From: Micavibrio aeruginosavorus | Lineage (GTDB): Bacteria; Pseudomonadota; Alphaproteobacteria; Micavibrionales; Micavibrionaceae | Reading direction: 5' to 3' | Assembly: GCA_016432265.1 (NCBI GenBank) | Contig: CP066681.1 | Coordinates: forward strand, 894,342-958,341 | Length of the DNA: 64,000 bases | The notes under the pieces: model-generated | Seen by the model: only the letters and a program-made list of their open reading frames with translations | What the model was told of the DNA's origin: nothing | Database searches by the model: none | Position numbers and translations under genes: made by a program | Shown: one piece after another, positions 35,009 to 45,016 of the stretch | How the letters are laid out: every line of letters begins with the position of its first letter | Numbering within the stretch: the stretch's first letter is position 1

Positions 35009-37798
35009 TTAATTCAAACGGCTATAAAAATCACGAATAATCACGGTGGCTTGCGCCAATCCGACTCTTTCAATCGCGACCCCTGGGGGGAAGGCCCCCA
35101 GCATGCGGCTGGGCAGCATGGAATCCAGCATCACGAATATGCCGCGGTCATCGGCGCGGCGCACCAAGCGCCCGAAGGCTTGCCGCAGCTTCAGCCTTGT
35201 GATCAACTCATCGTAACGGCGACCGCCGAATGCCTCACGCCGGGCACGGTGCAGGATTGTGGGGCGCGGCCATGGGACGCGGTCGTAGACGAGAACACGC
35301 AGTGCCTCGCCGGGTACATCAATCCCGTCTCGCACGGCATCGGTGCCCAGAAGGCAGGCTCTTTTTTCCTCCCTGAAAATATCGACCAGCGTGCCGGTGT
35401 CGACGTTGTCGACATGCTGGGCATACAGGCTGATATTGTTTTCTTCGAGCGGCGTGGTGATACGGTCATAAACGGCGCGCAGGCGCTGTATTGCCGTGAA
35501 CAACCCCAGTCCGCCGCCATCGGCGGCCTGAAATAACGTGCGGTAAGCTGCCGCGACCTGATCCATGTCGTCCTTGCGCACATCGTTGACGATCAGGATT
35601 TTCGTACGCGCGGGATAGTCGAAAGGCGATGTCACCGAGAATTGATGGGCTTGAGGGTTCAAATGATCCGCGCCGGTGCGCTCCCGGGCCACGCGCCAGT
35701 CTTCTGTTTCATCGCCCGTGCCGTCGCGTAGCGTGGCTGATGTTAGCACGATTCCGTGTGCATGCGGTTTTAGAGATTCCGCGAACGACTTCATCGGGTC
35801 GATCCAGTGCCGATAAAGGCCGATATCAACAGCCTGCCCATCGATGCGCTCGATTTCCATCCAGTCGACGACACCGGGAGGGCTTTCAGGTTGTTCCAGC
35901 GTTTCCAGCATACCGATCCAGCCGCCGACCACCGCTTCTGCCCACCAGTTCAGGCGGTTGCTCACGGACTCAAGGCGGCGGCGCATATCGCTATCCAGCG
36001 TGTCGGCATGGTCGGCCAGCTTCTTTTTGAGACGTTGCGATAAAGAGATCATCGGTTTTCGCAGGGCGGTTAAACGCTCTTTCAGGTCGAACGCTGAATC
36101 GGACAGTTCCGGAATGAGGGGGCGCGTATCGGTTTCAAGCGAGTAGGGGCTGTCGCGATCATCGGCGCGGGCGAAGACTTGCTTATATATATGAGAAAGA
36201 AAAGTTTCGGTAACGCCGACAGGATCGCCGTCTTTCAGGCGCTTCGACCATCCGGCGGCGGCCAGTGATGACGCCTCATGCAATATGGATTCAAGATCGC
36301 CCTCGGCATCGGCGTCGCCGGCAATAAGATCCTCGACCCGGCGTTTCAATCCGCGCGCGCGCCCCCGACCGCCTTCAGCTCCGCGCAGCCAGCGGCGCAG
36401 TTCGCTTGTTTCGCGGGCGGTCAGGTGGCCTGCGAAAGCCGAATCGGCGGCGTCAAATAAATGATGCCCTTCGTCGAATACGTAACGCGAAGGCAAATCG
36501 CTGTAATCGCTCATGGCGGCCTGCGCCATCACCAGTGCATGATTGGCAATCACAAGGTTGGCGCGGCGGGCGCGTCGAATGGAGCGTTCGACGAAGCAGC
36601 GATGATAGTGATCGCAGGCTGAGAAAATGCATTCGCCCCGGCGGTCAGCCAGGGAAAGGGTGAATTTTGCGCCGATCAGACCGGGTAGCCAGCCGGGAAA
36701 ATCTCCACCGCTTAAATCGCCATCCTTGGTGCGTTCCGCCCAGCGGCACATCAGGCCGGCAGCGATCACCTGATCGGGATGCTTGGCCAAAGCCGCCCCG
36801 GCGACGATCTCATCAAGGTTCAACAGGCAAAGGTAATTTTCGCGCCCTTTGCGAATGGCGACATGGGCGGCTTTGACTTGCGGGTCGGGATAGAGGCGGT
36901 CGAGTTCCTGATCGATTTGACGCTGCAGGTTTTTTGTATAGGTGGCGATCCAGACCGGGCCTTTGTTCTTCTCCGCCCATACGCTGGCCGGGGCCAGGTA
37001 GCCTAGTGTTTTTCCTACGCCGGTTCCGGCTTCGGCGATGACCAGATGGGGATGGTCGCCGTCTTCTGCCGGTGAAAACGCGGATGATATATGCGCTGTA
37101 TAATCCTGCTGTTGCGGACGAGGCTCCGCCTTATGTTTCCCGTTTTGCAATAGCTGGCTCAATCGATCACGGCCTTCCTGCCCGGTGACGGGGTGGTGGG
37201 TCGCGGGCGGCGGCGGTGCGTCTTCCGACCATTCCGGCAGGTATTTCCAGATACTCAGCGCGCCTTTGGCGATGATTGGCTCTTCAGGGTTGTAGTCAAC
37301 CCCGAGCGCGGCCATCACGAACGGAGTCCACGGCCAGCCTTTGCCCTGTAAGCCCATGACCCGGGCGATGTCCGCAGGATCGGCTTTGGCGCCGGCGCGT
37401 TGTTCACGGCTGATATCTTCTAGCAATGCCTGGGCCGATTCGGTAAGGCTGAAAGGGTAGTCATCAAGGTTGTCGGGGGCAGTTAGCCCAAGCGCCTTTG
37501 CCACGCCGGCGGGTGTGGGGACGCAGAATGTAGCCGGATGAACGAAAGAGAAAAGTTCAAGAATATCGAAAGCCAGAAATTCATGGGTGCCTAGCCTTTG
37601 TCTTGTATAGGGCGCATGACATACCAGCAGGGCCTGTTTATGGCTGCGCAAGCGGGCTTGTTCATGAGAAAGATATTCCAGTTCGCCTTCCGCAGACAAA
37701 AAGGCCGCCCGCGAAGCGTTCACGCACAGAACGGGGATGTCCGGCAAATTGATGACCGCATTCGGGGATGGCTTATCCTGTGGCAGGGGGGAATTCAT
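35009..37798 (-). CDS. DinG/XPD-like ATP-dependent DNA helicase
   Basis: A 929-residue superfamily-2 helicase. Walker A AEAGTGVGKTLGYL is near 253-266; motif Ia is ATYTKNLQRQID. Cysteines in LMCRWAER and CIFSACDHYHRCF (~350-405) fit the iron-sulfur cluster of the XPD/DinG group, and ANHALV comes before the DEGHH box near 443. Motifs V and VI are AVRDGIDVPGEALRVLVYDRVPWPRP and LRQAFGRLVRR near the end. The ~220-residue N-terminal extension with no motif is long for DinG. Proteins of this kind unwind damaged DNA or R-loops. It stands alone on the minus strand, with the pilin-like gene upstream. Confidence 0.88.
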   Translation of the reverse strand: MNSPLPQDKPSPNAVINLPDIPVLCVNASRAAFLSAEGELEYLSHEQARLRSHKQALLVCHAPYTRQRLGTHEFLAFDILELFSFVHPATFCVPTPAGVAKALGLTAPDNLDDYPFSLTESAQALLEDISREQRAGAKADPADIARVMGLQGKGWPWTPFVMAALGVDYNPEEPIIAKGALSIWKYLPEWSEDAPPPPATHHPVTGQEGRDRLSQLLQNGKHKAEPRPQQQDYTAHISSAFSPAEDGDHPHLVIAEAGTGVGKTLGYLAPASVWAEKNKGPVWIATYTKNLQRQIDQELDRLYPDPQVKAAHVAIRKGRENYLCLLNLDEIVAGAALAKHPDQVIAAGLMCRWAERTKDGDLSGGDFPGWLPGLIGAKFTLSLADRRGECIFSACDHYHRCFVERSIRRARRANLVIANHALVMAQAAMSDYSDLPSRYVFDEGHHLFDAADSAFAGHLTARETSELRRWLRGAEGGRGRARGLKRRVEDLIAGDADAEGDLESILHEASSLAAAGWSKRLKDGDPVGVTETFLSHIYKQVFARADDRDSPYSLETDTRPLIPELSDSAFDLKERLTALRKPMISLSQRLKKKLADHADTLDSDMRRRLESVSNRLNWWAEAVVGGWIGMLETLEQPESPPGVVDWMEIERIDGQAVDIGLYRHWIDPMKSFAESLKPHAHGIVLTSATLRDGTGDETEDWRVARERTGADHLNPQAHQFSVTSPFDYPARTKILIVNDVRKDDMDQVAAAYRTLFQAADGGGLGLFTAIQRLRAVYDRITTPLEENNISLYAQHVDNVDTGTLVDIFREEKRACLLGTDAVRDGIDVPGEALRVLVYDRVPWPRPTILHRARREAFGGRRYDELITRLKLRQAFGRLVRRADDRGIFVMLDSMLPSRMLGAFPPGVAIERVGLAQATVIIRDFYSRLN

Positions 37799-37839
37799 AG
37801 GATTAGTGATAGCATTCTAATCCTACCCCGTCCATGGCA

Positions 37840-38502
37840 TCAGCGGCGGATGAGAACCTGATAATAGTAATAATTTGCCCCGTCCTTGCGGCAGCCTGTG
37901 GCTTGCTCGACCAGCCCGGCGGCGTCATCTCCGATGATGTTATCGGGGGCGGCGGCGGCAAAGCTGCCGGTGAAGCGGGCGATGTTCATGATGTCGTCAA
38001 CCGGGGCTTCATCGGATGGGTTGGCAATGCCCAGCATGGTATTGACCCGGCGGCACAGGGCGCCGCTGATCTGGGCCTGGATGATCAGCTCAGGATTGGC
38101 TGTCTCCAGGTTTTGCACCAGATGGGAGCCAAAAATGTCCCATGAAGTCACAAAATCGAAGGTTCTCCAGGTTATTCCCCCACCTTGCAGGCCGAAGACC
38201 TGATTCGCCGGATTCGCGCAAGAGGCTCCGTTATAATCGCCATGCCCCCATCCTGAATCGTGAAAACAAAGATCGGACTCACTGATGCCCCGTAGTTGCA
38301 TTTGCTCAATGGTTGTCTGCATGCCCTTCATGTAACGCATCAGATCGGAGGCCTGAAGGCTCAGCCTTTCGACGTTTCCAGTCTGCTCGATCGTATCGGA
38401 AGAACGTGTCATCGCCATCGTCAGCGCTGCGAGCAATGCTACGGCCACAAGCACAAACCAGATGGCGTTGCCGGCTTCGCGTGACTGTCTGGATGGGATC
38501 AT
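37840..38502 (-). CDS. Type IV pilin-like / pseudopilin membrane protein
   Basis: A 220-residue protein. A short basic leader (MIPSRQSREAG) is directly followed by one hydrophobic helix (NAIWFVLVAVALLAALTMAM), then a charged helix and an extracytoplasmic domain with Cys pairs (LCFHDSG; ASCANP; ALCRRV; TGCRKD) likely to form disulfides. The leader plus helix resemble a prepilin or TadE-type processing site, although no Glu is seen at the usual fifth position. AGGAAAG precedes the ATG at 38502. No pilus genes are adjacent. The family assignment is tentative. Confidence 0.6.
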   Translation of the reverse strand: MIPSRQSREAGNAIWFVLVAVALLAALTMAMTRSSDTIEQTGNVERLSLQASDLMRYMKGMQTTIEQMQLRGISESDLCFHDSGWGHGDYNGASCANPANQVFGLQGGGITWRTFDFVTSWDIFGSHLVQNLETANPELIIQAQISGALCRRVNTMLGIANPSDEAPVDDIMNIARFTGSFAAAAPDNIIGDDAAGLVEQATGCRKDGANYYYYQVLIRR

Positions 38503-38640
38503 GGTGATGTCTTTCCTGATAAAGAGTTTATAGCTGGTTAACCTTGATACGGGCGAAAGGAAGGGTTCGATCTTCCGATTGCATTTTACCTTGTCCAGAG
38601 AAATTTCAAAAAAAAATCAAAAAAATGCATTTTTCTGTTT

Positions 38641-38666
38641 TTGTTTTCGTTTTGTCCGACTATAAT
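38641..38666 (+). promoter_or_regulatory. Candidate promoter of the histone-like gene
   Basis: Perfect -10 TATAAT at 38661-38666, with TTGTTT at 38641-38646 as the nearest -35, although the 14-bp spacer is short. It sits in an AT-rich tract with A-runs (38608-38625) that could act as an UP element, 75 bp before the start codon. Confidence 0.4.
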
Positions 38667-38741
38667 CTGTTAAGTGTATCAATGGTGATACATTATTTGT
38701 TCGGTCGAAAGACCTGACGCCATAGTGTGGGAGAAAACAAA

Positions 38742-38945
38742 ATGGCTGTTGCAAAGAAGAAAACGACTGCTAAGAAACCGGCTGCTAAGAAGCCTGCTGC
38801 TAAGAAAGCGGCTGCTAAAAAGCCCGCCGCGAAGAAAAAAGTAGCTGCGAAAAAAACCACAGCGAAAAAAGTAGTTCGTAAAGTAGCTGCTAAGAAGCCG
38901 GCTGCTAAGAAAAAAACCACAGCGAAAAAAACAACGAAGAAGTAA
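38742..38945 (+). CDS. Lys/Ala-rich histone H1-like DNA-binding protein
   Basis: 67 residues, of which 28 are Lys and one is Arg; nearly all the rest are Ala, Thr, Pro and Val. It is built of repeating 5-residue units of the KKPAA / KKTTA kind. Such tails bind DNA or RNA non-specifically and compact the nucleoid, as with chlamydial HC2 and the bacterial H1-like tails. There is no globular domain. The ATG at 38742 follows GGGAG; an upstream GTG would add five residues. The gene has its own -10 box upstream and a hairpin downstream, suggesting high expression. The repetitive DNA invites length variation by slippage. Confidence 0.85.
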   Translation: MAVAKKKTTAKKPAAKKPAAKKAAAKKPAAKKKVAAKKTTAKKVVRKVAAKKPAAKKKTTAKKTTKK

Positions 38946-38970
38946 TTCTTCGTTTTCGTTTTTCTGCTTC

Positions 38971-39010
38971 GAAGCCCCGTGTGCTTATTGGCCTGCGGGG
39001 CTTCTGCTTT
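38971..39010 (+). terminator. Terminator hairpin after the histone-like gene
   Basis: GAAGCCCCG (38971-38979) pairs with CGGGGCTTC (38996-39004), with a 16-base loop and TGCTTT after. It is a strong stem with a short T-run. Confidence 0.7.
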
Positions 39011-39121
39011 AGGGGCTTGCTTTTGGCTGTTTTGGGCTCTATCCCCCTTGATTTTCCTGTGTTTTTCTTATTTGATAGGACGTGAATACGAAAAACTCCT
39101 CTTTATATATGAGATAACCTA

Positions 39122-40627
39122 ATGAGCGACAAAGCAGCAGCAACACAGAATCAGGCCTCTGCGATCACCGATCCGCGCGAAGCCAAGGCGCATAAGCTGG
39201 CTTTGCTGAAGGCTGCCGGTTTTGAACCATATCCTCATAAGTTCAATCGCACGCATAAAGCAGGCGAATTGCAGGATAAATACAAGGATCTTGCGTCCGG
39301 GACTGAAACCGAAGACCGTGTGGCTGTCGCGGGCCGCATTATGGCCATGCGCAATAACGGCATGTTCCTCGACCTGAACGATCCATCTGGCAAGATACAG
39401 GTCTTCTGCCATAAGGATTCTATGTCGGAAGATCAGCTCAAGAAGCTCGACTTTATGGATATTGGTGATATCGTCGGCGCAGTTGGTACGATCCGTCGCA
39501 CACCGCGGGGCGAGTTGTCGGTGCGGGCCAAAGAGGTCGATATGTTGACCAAATCCCTGCTGGTGCTGCCGGAGAAGCATCACGGTCTGACCGATGTCGA
39601 GCAGCGTTATCGCCAGCGCTATCTTGATCTGATTATGAACGAAGACAGTCGCAACAAACTGCTGATGCGCTCCAGGATCATTTCGACGATCCGCCATTTT
39701 ATGGAATCACAGGGGGCGATCGAGGTGGAAACACCAATGATGCACCCGATTTTGGGTGGGGCCTCGGCCAAACCATTTGTTACCCATCATAATGCGCTGG
39801 ATGCCGATTTCTTCCTGCGGATTGCGCCGGAACTATATCTGAAGCGGCTGATCGTGGGCGGTCTGGCTGATTCCGTGTTTGAGATTAACCGTAATTTCCG
39901 GAATGAAGGGATTTCATACAAGCATAACCCCGAATTCACCATGATCGAGTCCTATCACGCTTATAAGGATTATTTCGACGTCATGGACTTGATTGAGGAA
40001 CTGGTGCAGGCGGTGGCGATGGCCGTGCATGGCACGCTCGAGATTCCTTTCGAAGGTCATATCATCAATCTGGCCAGTCCGTGGACACGCAAGAGTATGG
40101 TTGATCTGGTGAAGGAAGAAACCGGGATCGATTTCATGCCGATGGACGCCGCTGCTGCTCATGCGGCCGCCAAGACGCTGGGGGTTTTCGTGGAGCCGCG
40201 TTGCAACTGGGGTCAGGTGGTCGAGACGGTGTTCGGCGAGAAAGTTGAGCACAAACTCATTCAACCCATCCATGTCATCGATCACCCTCTGGATGTTTCG
40301 CCGCTTTCCAAAGTGCATCGCGGCAACCCGCGTCTGGTCGAGCGCTTCGAGAGCTATATCAATGGCTGGGAACTGGCGAACGCGTTTACAGAACTGAACG
40401 ATCCGCAAATCCAGCAGGATCGTTTCATGGATCAGGTGGCGCAGCGCGAAGATGGCAATGAGGAAGCGATGATGGTTGACCATGATTTCGTCACGGCGCT
40501 GGAATACGGCTTGCCGCCAACCGGCGGGTGGGGCATGGGGATTGATCGCCTGACCATGTTGATGACCAATTCGCACAACATTCGCGAAGTGATCGCCTTC
40601 CCGACGCTTAAGCCGGTTAAGAATTAA
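39122..40627 (+). CDS. lysS: Lysyl-tRNA synthetase, class II
   Basis: A 501-residue aminoacyl-tRNA synthetase charging tRNA-Lys. The N-terminal OB-fold anticodon-binding domain is at ~65-150 (VAVAGRIMAMRNNGMFLDL). The class II catalytic domain has motif 1 (FMESQGAIEVETPMM), motif 2 (FEINRNFRNEGISYKHNPEF) and motif 3 (GWGMGIDRLTML). Mid-domain PIHVIDHPLDVSPLSK and NGWELANAFTELNDP are typical of LysS. The length is normal. The 3' end overlaps the convergent nitroreductase gene by 11 bp. Confidence 0.97.
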   Translation: MSDKAAATQNQASAITDPREAKAHKLALLKAAGFEPYPHKFNRTHKAGELQDKYKDLASGTETEDRVAVAGRIMAMRNNGMFLDLNDPSGKIQVFCHKDSMSEDQLKKLDFMDIGDIVGAVGTIRRTPRGELSVRAKEVDMLTKSLLVLPEKHHGLTDVEQRYRQRYLDLIMNEDSRNKLLMRSRIISTIRHFMESQGAIEVETPMMHPILGGASAKPFVTHHNALDADFFLRIAPELYLKRLIVGGLADSVFEINRNFRNEGISYKHNPEFTMIESYHAYKDYFDVMDLIEELVQAVAMAVHGTLEIPFEGHIINLASPWTRKSMVDLVKEETGIDFMPMDAAAAHAAAKTLGVFVEPRCNWGQVVETVFGEKVEHKLIQPIHVIDHPLDVSPLSKVHRGNPRLVERFESYINGWELANAFTELNDPQIQQDRFMDQVAQREDGNEEAMMVDHDFVTALEYGLPPTGGWGMGIDRLTMLMTNSHNIREVIAFPTLKPVKN

Positions 40628-41291
40628 TCTGGCAACCTGAGCAGTCCGGCAAACTAAACCCCGATTTATCGTAATTGTCCCCACGGTTGAGCGGAGCGTT
40701 TTTCTGCCACCAGGTCGTCAGCAACGCAATTTCCGGGCGTGGCCGTTCGTCGGGGATATTGGCTGGGGTGCCGATATAGATGAATCCGGCGACCTGATCG
40801 CGTTTATCGAGGCCCAGAGCATGGCGCACATAGTCGTCATAGGCATACCATTCGGTCAGCCAGTTCGTGCCGAAGCCCAGAGCGTTGGCGGCCAGGCATA
40901 AATTCTGGCAGGCGGCTCCTGCGGAGAGAATTTGCTCCCAGCGCGGATTTTTGCCGGGCCGAATGCGTGAGATGACGGCGATGATCACCGGCGCTCTCAG
41001 AAAGCGATTTTCTTCCTGAGCGAGCTTTTCAATCGGTGTATCGGGATCTTTTTTGAGCAGGGCCGTTTTCAGGATCGCCCCCATCTCATGCCGGGCCTCA
41101 TCACGGAACACAAGGAAATGCCACGGAAACATTTTGCCGTGATCCGGCACGCGGGCAGCCGCAGCAATCATGGTTCGAATGTGCTCTGCTGTCGGCCCTG
41201 GCTCCGTCAGATCCTTGGCGGGGACGCTGCGACGCTTGTTAAGGTAGTCGAGAAGTTCAGCAGATTTCTTGCCGGCAATCGGGTGATTCAT
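40617..41291 (-). CDS. Nitroreductase family protein (YdjA-like)
   Basis: A 224-residue flavin-dependent NAD(P)H oxidoreductase-like protein. The N-terminal RRSVPAKDLTEPGP is the FMN-phosphate-binding segment, followed by AAARVPDHGKMFPWHFLV, GAACQNLCLAANALGFGTNWLTE and GFIYIGTPA, all nitroreductase landmarks and closest to the short YdjA subgroup. The physiological substrate is unknown. The start ATG overlaps the stop of the aminopeptidase gene as ATGA, so the two are co-transcribed. The C-terminus ends in a CSGCQ motif. Confidence 0.88.
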   Translation of the reverse strand: MNHPIAGKKSAELLDYLNKRRSVPAKDLTEPGPTAEHIRTMIAAAARVPDHGKMFPWHFLVFRDEARHEMGAILKTALLKKDPDTPIEKLAQEENRFLRAPVIIAVISRIRPGKNPRWEQILSAGAACQNLCLAANALGFGTNWLTEWYAYDDYVRHALGLDKRDQVAGFIYIGTPANIPDERPRPEIALLTTWWQKNAPLNRGDNYDKSGFSLPDCSGCQINS

Positions 41292-42778
41292 CAAGGGCCC
41301 TTGGGTTTGTTGTAGTAATCTTTCCAGTAATCGGGGCGTTTGTCGCGAGGGATGGATTCCCAGCCGCGGTTCAGGACATCGTATTTCTTGCTGATCCAGA
41401 CGCCGTTATCCATGATCTTACGGTCATCCAGATATATACAGCCGCCTTTGCCGTGCAACAAGGTGGTGATATCCCAGTGCAGGTCGCTTTGCCCGCCGTT
41501 ATCGACCTTCACCGGCCGACCGCCGTATTCTTTGTAGGAATAGGGGCGCCCCAGGGCGAGATGGAAACTACCGCCGATCTTTTCGACGAGAAGCCCATTC
41601 ATGACATGGCGCTTTAAGTGGGGATTCGTGCCGATCCCGAGTTCGCCGATATAACGGGCGCCTTCGTCCATTGTCACGGCTCGCCTGAAGGCTTCTATTC
41701 CACGATCGGCCTTGTAATCGACCAGTTCTCCATCCTTGAAAGTCATGGTCAGGTTCTCGATGACGCCGCGATCATGGGTGAATTTACCATTGGCCACAAC
41801 GATGCCGTTAACGCTGTCGCGGCGGGGGGCGCTGAAGATCTCCGATCCCGGAACGTTTTTGGCTATCACGCTGTTGCAAAAAGTAAAATGAGATCCATCG
41901 TGGTCCACTAACGACATGCTGACATCTGTGCCATCGTCGTTGGTGATCCGTACATGCGAGGCCGCGTTGAATTCCTTGATTAGTTCTTCCTGTGCCTTGG
42001 TGATCGCGTCCCATGGCTGGTCGCACATCTCGAAAAACAACTTTATATAATCATCATAAGGGATGCCGTCGATTTGCGCGTCCTTCCGCGTCGGAATCGC
42101 CGTCAGTGTGTAAAACAGCGCGCCGGTGCTGGCTTTACGGTAAAAAGAGGCCGTTTCGTTATCGTACAGGCGTTCGCGGTCGGGATGGGCGTAGACGCGA
42201 ATACGGTCGGGCTGTCCGGCGCGGGCAACGCTGGTTTTATTGATGCCATCTGTCATGCGTGTGAAGGCTTGTCCGAGTCGCACTGCGCCTTCATCATTAG
42301 TATGATTGATCAGCAAGGCATGGAAGTCAGGTTCAACAAAGTGCGCGACAAAAGGGATACTGTCTTTCAAACAGCGGTTGACCAGAAACGGGGCCAATAG
42401 CCGCGATCCATCGCCTAGCCTGAGCAAAACACGATCGCCGCTGCCGCGTTTTGCATTATAAAGCTTGTTGGCTATGGACTCGTGCAGTTTGATCGGCACG
42501 GGGGGTGCCGTGAAGTCGGCCCAGCCGCGGGATTCAATCTCTTCAAGGTGGTATTTGAATTCGGGCTGGTTTTCCAGACCGGCGACAATGATCTGCTCAA
42601 GGCGTTGGGCACGACTGAGCGTTTGCAGCAATTCATCGCTTTCGCTGCGCTTATAGCTCCGCTTCAAATGCGGCAGCAGGGCGGTGGCTTCCTCTTGCCA
42701 CAGGCCCGGTCGTTTGGCCAAAGCGGCAATGTGTGCGATCTGGGTAACGTAATAGGGGCCTAAGTTCTTGATTTTCAT
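41291..42778 (-). CDS. M29-family (AmpS-like) metal aminopeptidase
   Basis: A 495-residue peptidase of the thermophilic-aminopeptidase M29 family, which removes N-terminal residues using two metal ions. The body has NVPGSEIFSAPRRDSVNG (~320-337), ARYIGELGIGTNP (~385), EKIGGSFHLALGR and LHWDITTLL, which carry the conserved Glu, His and Asp metal ligands. AmpS proteins are ~410 residues; the extra ~85 at the N-terminus are helical and not recognised. It is the first gene of a two-gene operon with the nitroreductase. Confidence 0.85.
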   Translation of the reverse strand: MKIKNLGPYYVTQIAHIAALAKRPGLWQEEATALLPHLKRSYKRSESDELLQTLSRAQRLEQIIVAGLENQPEFKYHLEEIESRGWADFTAPPVPIKLHESIANKLYNAKRGSGDRVLLRLGDGSRLLAPFLVNRCLKDSIPFVAHFVEPDFHALLINHTNDEGAVRLGQAFTRMTDGINKTSVARAGQPDRIRVYAHPDRERLYDNETASFYRKASTGALFYTLTAIPTRKDAQIDGIPYDDYIKLFFEMCDQPWDAITKAQEELIKEFNAASHVRITNDDGTDVSMSLVDHDGSHFTFCNSVIAKNVPGSEIFSAPRRDSVNGIVVANGKFTHDRGVIENLTMTFKDGELVDYKADRGIEAFRRAVTMDEGARYIGELGIGTNPHLKRHVMNGLLVEKIGGSFHLALGRPYSYKEYGGRPVKVDNGGQSDLHWDITTLLHGKGGCIYLDDRKIMDNGVWISKKYDVLNRGWESIPRDKRPDYWKDYYNKPKGP

Positions 42779-42940
42779 TATCTATACCCTGTTTTCTAAT
42801 CTTCTGAAAAATATATTTTCCCAGTCTTAGCAGGGTTTACCAATCAGCGCAAATCTTGACGGGCGGGGCCCGTGTAATGCGCTGGATGTGCTGCGGGTGG
42901 TGTAGTTGTTGTTTAAAGGGAAACCCCTATATTAGAAGCC

Positions 42941-45016
42941 ATGACAAATCTCGCAGCCAAGCAAGATATAACCGCTCCGGCATCAGACCAGTCCCGCCCG
43001 TTCCGGGTGGTGTCGGATTTCAAGCCCGCAGGCGATCAGCCGGAAGCTATCCGGCAACTGGTTGAAGGCCTGCGGCAGCATGAGCGTAATCAGGTGCTGC
43101 TCGGCGTCACGGGTTCAGGCAAGACCTTCACTATGGCGCATGTAATCGAGGCGATGCAGAAGCCGACATTGATCATGGCGCCGAACAAGACGTTGGCGGC
43201 GCAATTATACGGTGAGATGAAGTCTTTCTTTCCCGATAACGCGGTTGAATATTTCGTCTCTTATTACGACTATTACCAGCCCGAGGCCTATGTGCCGAAG
43301 ACCGATACCTTCATCGAGAAGGACTCGGCGATCAACGAGCAGATTGACCGGATGCGCCATGCCGCGACACGGGCGCTGTTTGAACGGCGCGATGTGATTA
43401 TCGTCGCCTCGGTTTCCTGCATCTACGGTATCGGCTCGAAGGAAGATTATCAGGCGATGGTGATCGACCTGCATAAAGGGCAGCGCATTGATCGTGAAGA
43501 ACTGATTCGCCAGTTCATAACACTGCAATATAGCCGTAACGATATCGCTTTTGAGCGCGGCGCGTTCCGCGTGCGCGGCGATACGGTGGAATTGTTCCCG
43601 GTTCACTACGAGGACAAGGCGTGGCGGTTTTCCCTGTTCGGCGACGAATTGGAGGAAATCACTGAGTTTGACCCGCTGACCGGTGAAAAATTCATCAGGA
43701 TGGATGGTGTGCGCGTCTACGCCAACAGCCACTACATCACGCCCGGCCCGACGATGCAGCAGGCAATCCAGAGCATAAAGAAGGAATTGAAAGAGCGGCT
43801 CGAATATTACCGCGCCAACGGGAAATTGCTGGAAGCGCAGCGATTGGAACAGCGCACGATGTTTGATCTCGAAATGCTGCAGGCGACGGGAATCTGCGCA
43901 GGGATTGAAAATTATTCACGCTACCTGACGGGGCGCGCGCCGGGCGAGCCGCCGCCGACGCTGATCGAGTACCTGCCCAAAAACGCCCTGATGATCCTTG
44001 ATGAAAGCCACGTCATGGTGCCGCAGTTGAACGGTATGTATCACGGCGACCGCGCCCGTAAGAGCACGCTCTCGGAATATGGGTTTCGCCTGCCGAGCTG
44101 CATGGACAACCGCCCGCTGAAATTCGAGGAATGGGAAGCGATTCGACCGGAAACGATTTTTGTGTCGGCGACCCCCGGCCCATGGGAGATGGAACAGGCA
44201 GGCGGCGTGTTCGTGGAACAGGTGGTGCGCCCGACAGGTTTGGTCGATCCGCCGGTTGAGATACGACCGACCGCGAATCAGGTTGATGACCTGATGGGGG
44301 AATGCCGCCGCGTGGTGGAACGCGGGGGGCGGGCGCTGGTGACGACGCTCACCAAGAAAATGGCCGAAGACCTGACTGAATATCTGGCCGAGAACGGCGT
44401 TAAGGTGCGTTACCTGCACAGCGATGTCGATACGCTAGAAAGGATCGAGATAATTCGTGATTTGCGTCTGGGCGCGTTTGACGTGCTGATCGGAATCAAT
44501 CTGCTGCGCGAAGGTCTGGATATTCCCGAATGCATGCTGGTGGCCATACTCGACGCGGATAAGGAAGGATATTTGCGTTCGCGCACGTCATTGATCCAGA
44601 CCATAGGGCGCGCGGCGCGCAACATAGAGGGCAAGGCGGTGCTTTATGCCGACAAGGTGACCAAAAGCATGGAAGCGGCGCTCGGGGAAACGGGCCGCCG
44701 CCGCGAGAAGCAATTGAAATACAATGCCGAGCATGGCATCACGCCGGAATCGGTAAAGAAAAATATCAATGATATTCTGGAGAGCGTCTATGAGCAGGGC
44801 GATCGTGTGGTGGTGGTTAAGGTTGCCGGGTTCGCCGACCACGAGACGGAAGAGTTCATGCGTTCACCGCAGGCGCTGCGGAAGTATATCGACAAGCTCA
44901 AGGCCAGGATGATCAAAGCCGCCGAGGATCTGGAGTTCGAGGACGCCGCCCGCTTGCGCGACGAGGTCAAGCGGCTTGAGCAGCTTGACCTGTTTATGGC
45001 CAAGGATCAAATGTAG
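42941..45016 (+). CDS. uvrB: Excinuclease ABC subunit B
   Basis: A 691-residue nucleotide-excision repair helicase-like protein that verifies damage delivered by UvrA and recruits UvrC. Walker A GVTGSGKT is near 56-63, the beta-hairpin [20 protein letters not shown] near 108-127, DESHV near 350, helicase motifs [14 protein letters not shown] and QTIGRAARN, and a C-terminal UVR motif ([21 protein letters not shown]). Full length. Its partner uvrA lies at the right edge of the window, so both damage-recognition subunits are within 20 kb. Confidence 0.98.
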   Translation: MTNLAAKQDITAPASDQSRPFRVVSDFKPAGDQPEAIRQLVEGLRQHERNQVLLGVTGSGKTFTMAHVIEAMQKPTLIMAPNKTLAAQLYGEMKSFFPDNAVEYFVSYYDYYQPEAYVPKTDTFIEKDSAINEQIDRMRHAATRALFERRDVIIVASVSCIYGIGSKEDYQAMVIDLHKGQRIDREELIRQFITLQYSRNDIAFERGAFRVRGDTVELFPVHYEDKAWRFSLFGDELEEITEFDPLTGEKFIRMDGVRVYANSHYITPGPTMQQAIQSIKKELKERLEYYRANGKLLEAQRLEQRTMFDLEMLQATGICAGIENYSRYLTGRAPGEPPPTLIEYLPKNALMILDESHVMVPQLNGMYHGDRARKSTLSEYGFRLPSCMDNRPLKFEEWEAIRPETIFVSATPGPWEMEQAGGVFVEQVVRPTGLVDPPVEIRPTANQVDDLMGECRRVVERGGRALVTTLTKKMAEDLTEYLAENGVKVRYLHSDVDTLERIEIIRDLRLGAFDVLIGINLLREGLDIPECMLVAILDADKEGYLRSRTSLIQTIGRAARNIEGKAVLYADKVTKSMEAALGETGRRREKQLKYNAEHGITPESVKKNINDILESVYEQGDRVVVVKVAGFADHETEEFMRSPQALRKYIDKLKARMIKAAEDLEFEDAARLRDEVKRLEQLDLFMAKDQM

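Noticed and set aside
38756-38935. Repeated short DNA units, possible CRISPR or satellite
   Set aside because: The repeats are in-frame codons for Lys/Ala/Pro/Thr in one small gene, with no spacer structure.
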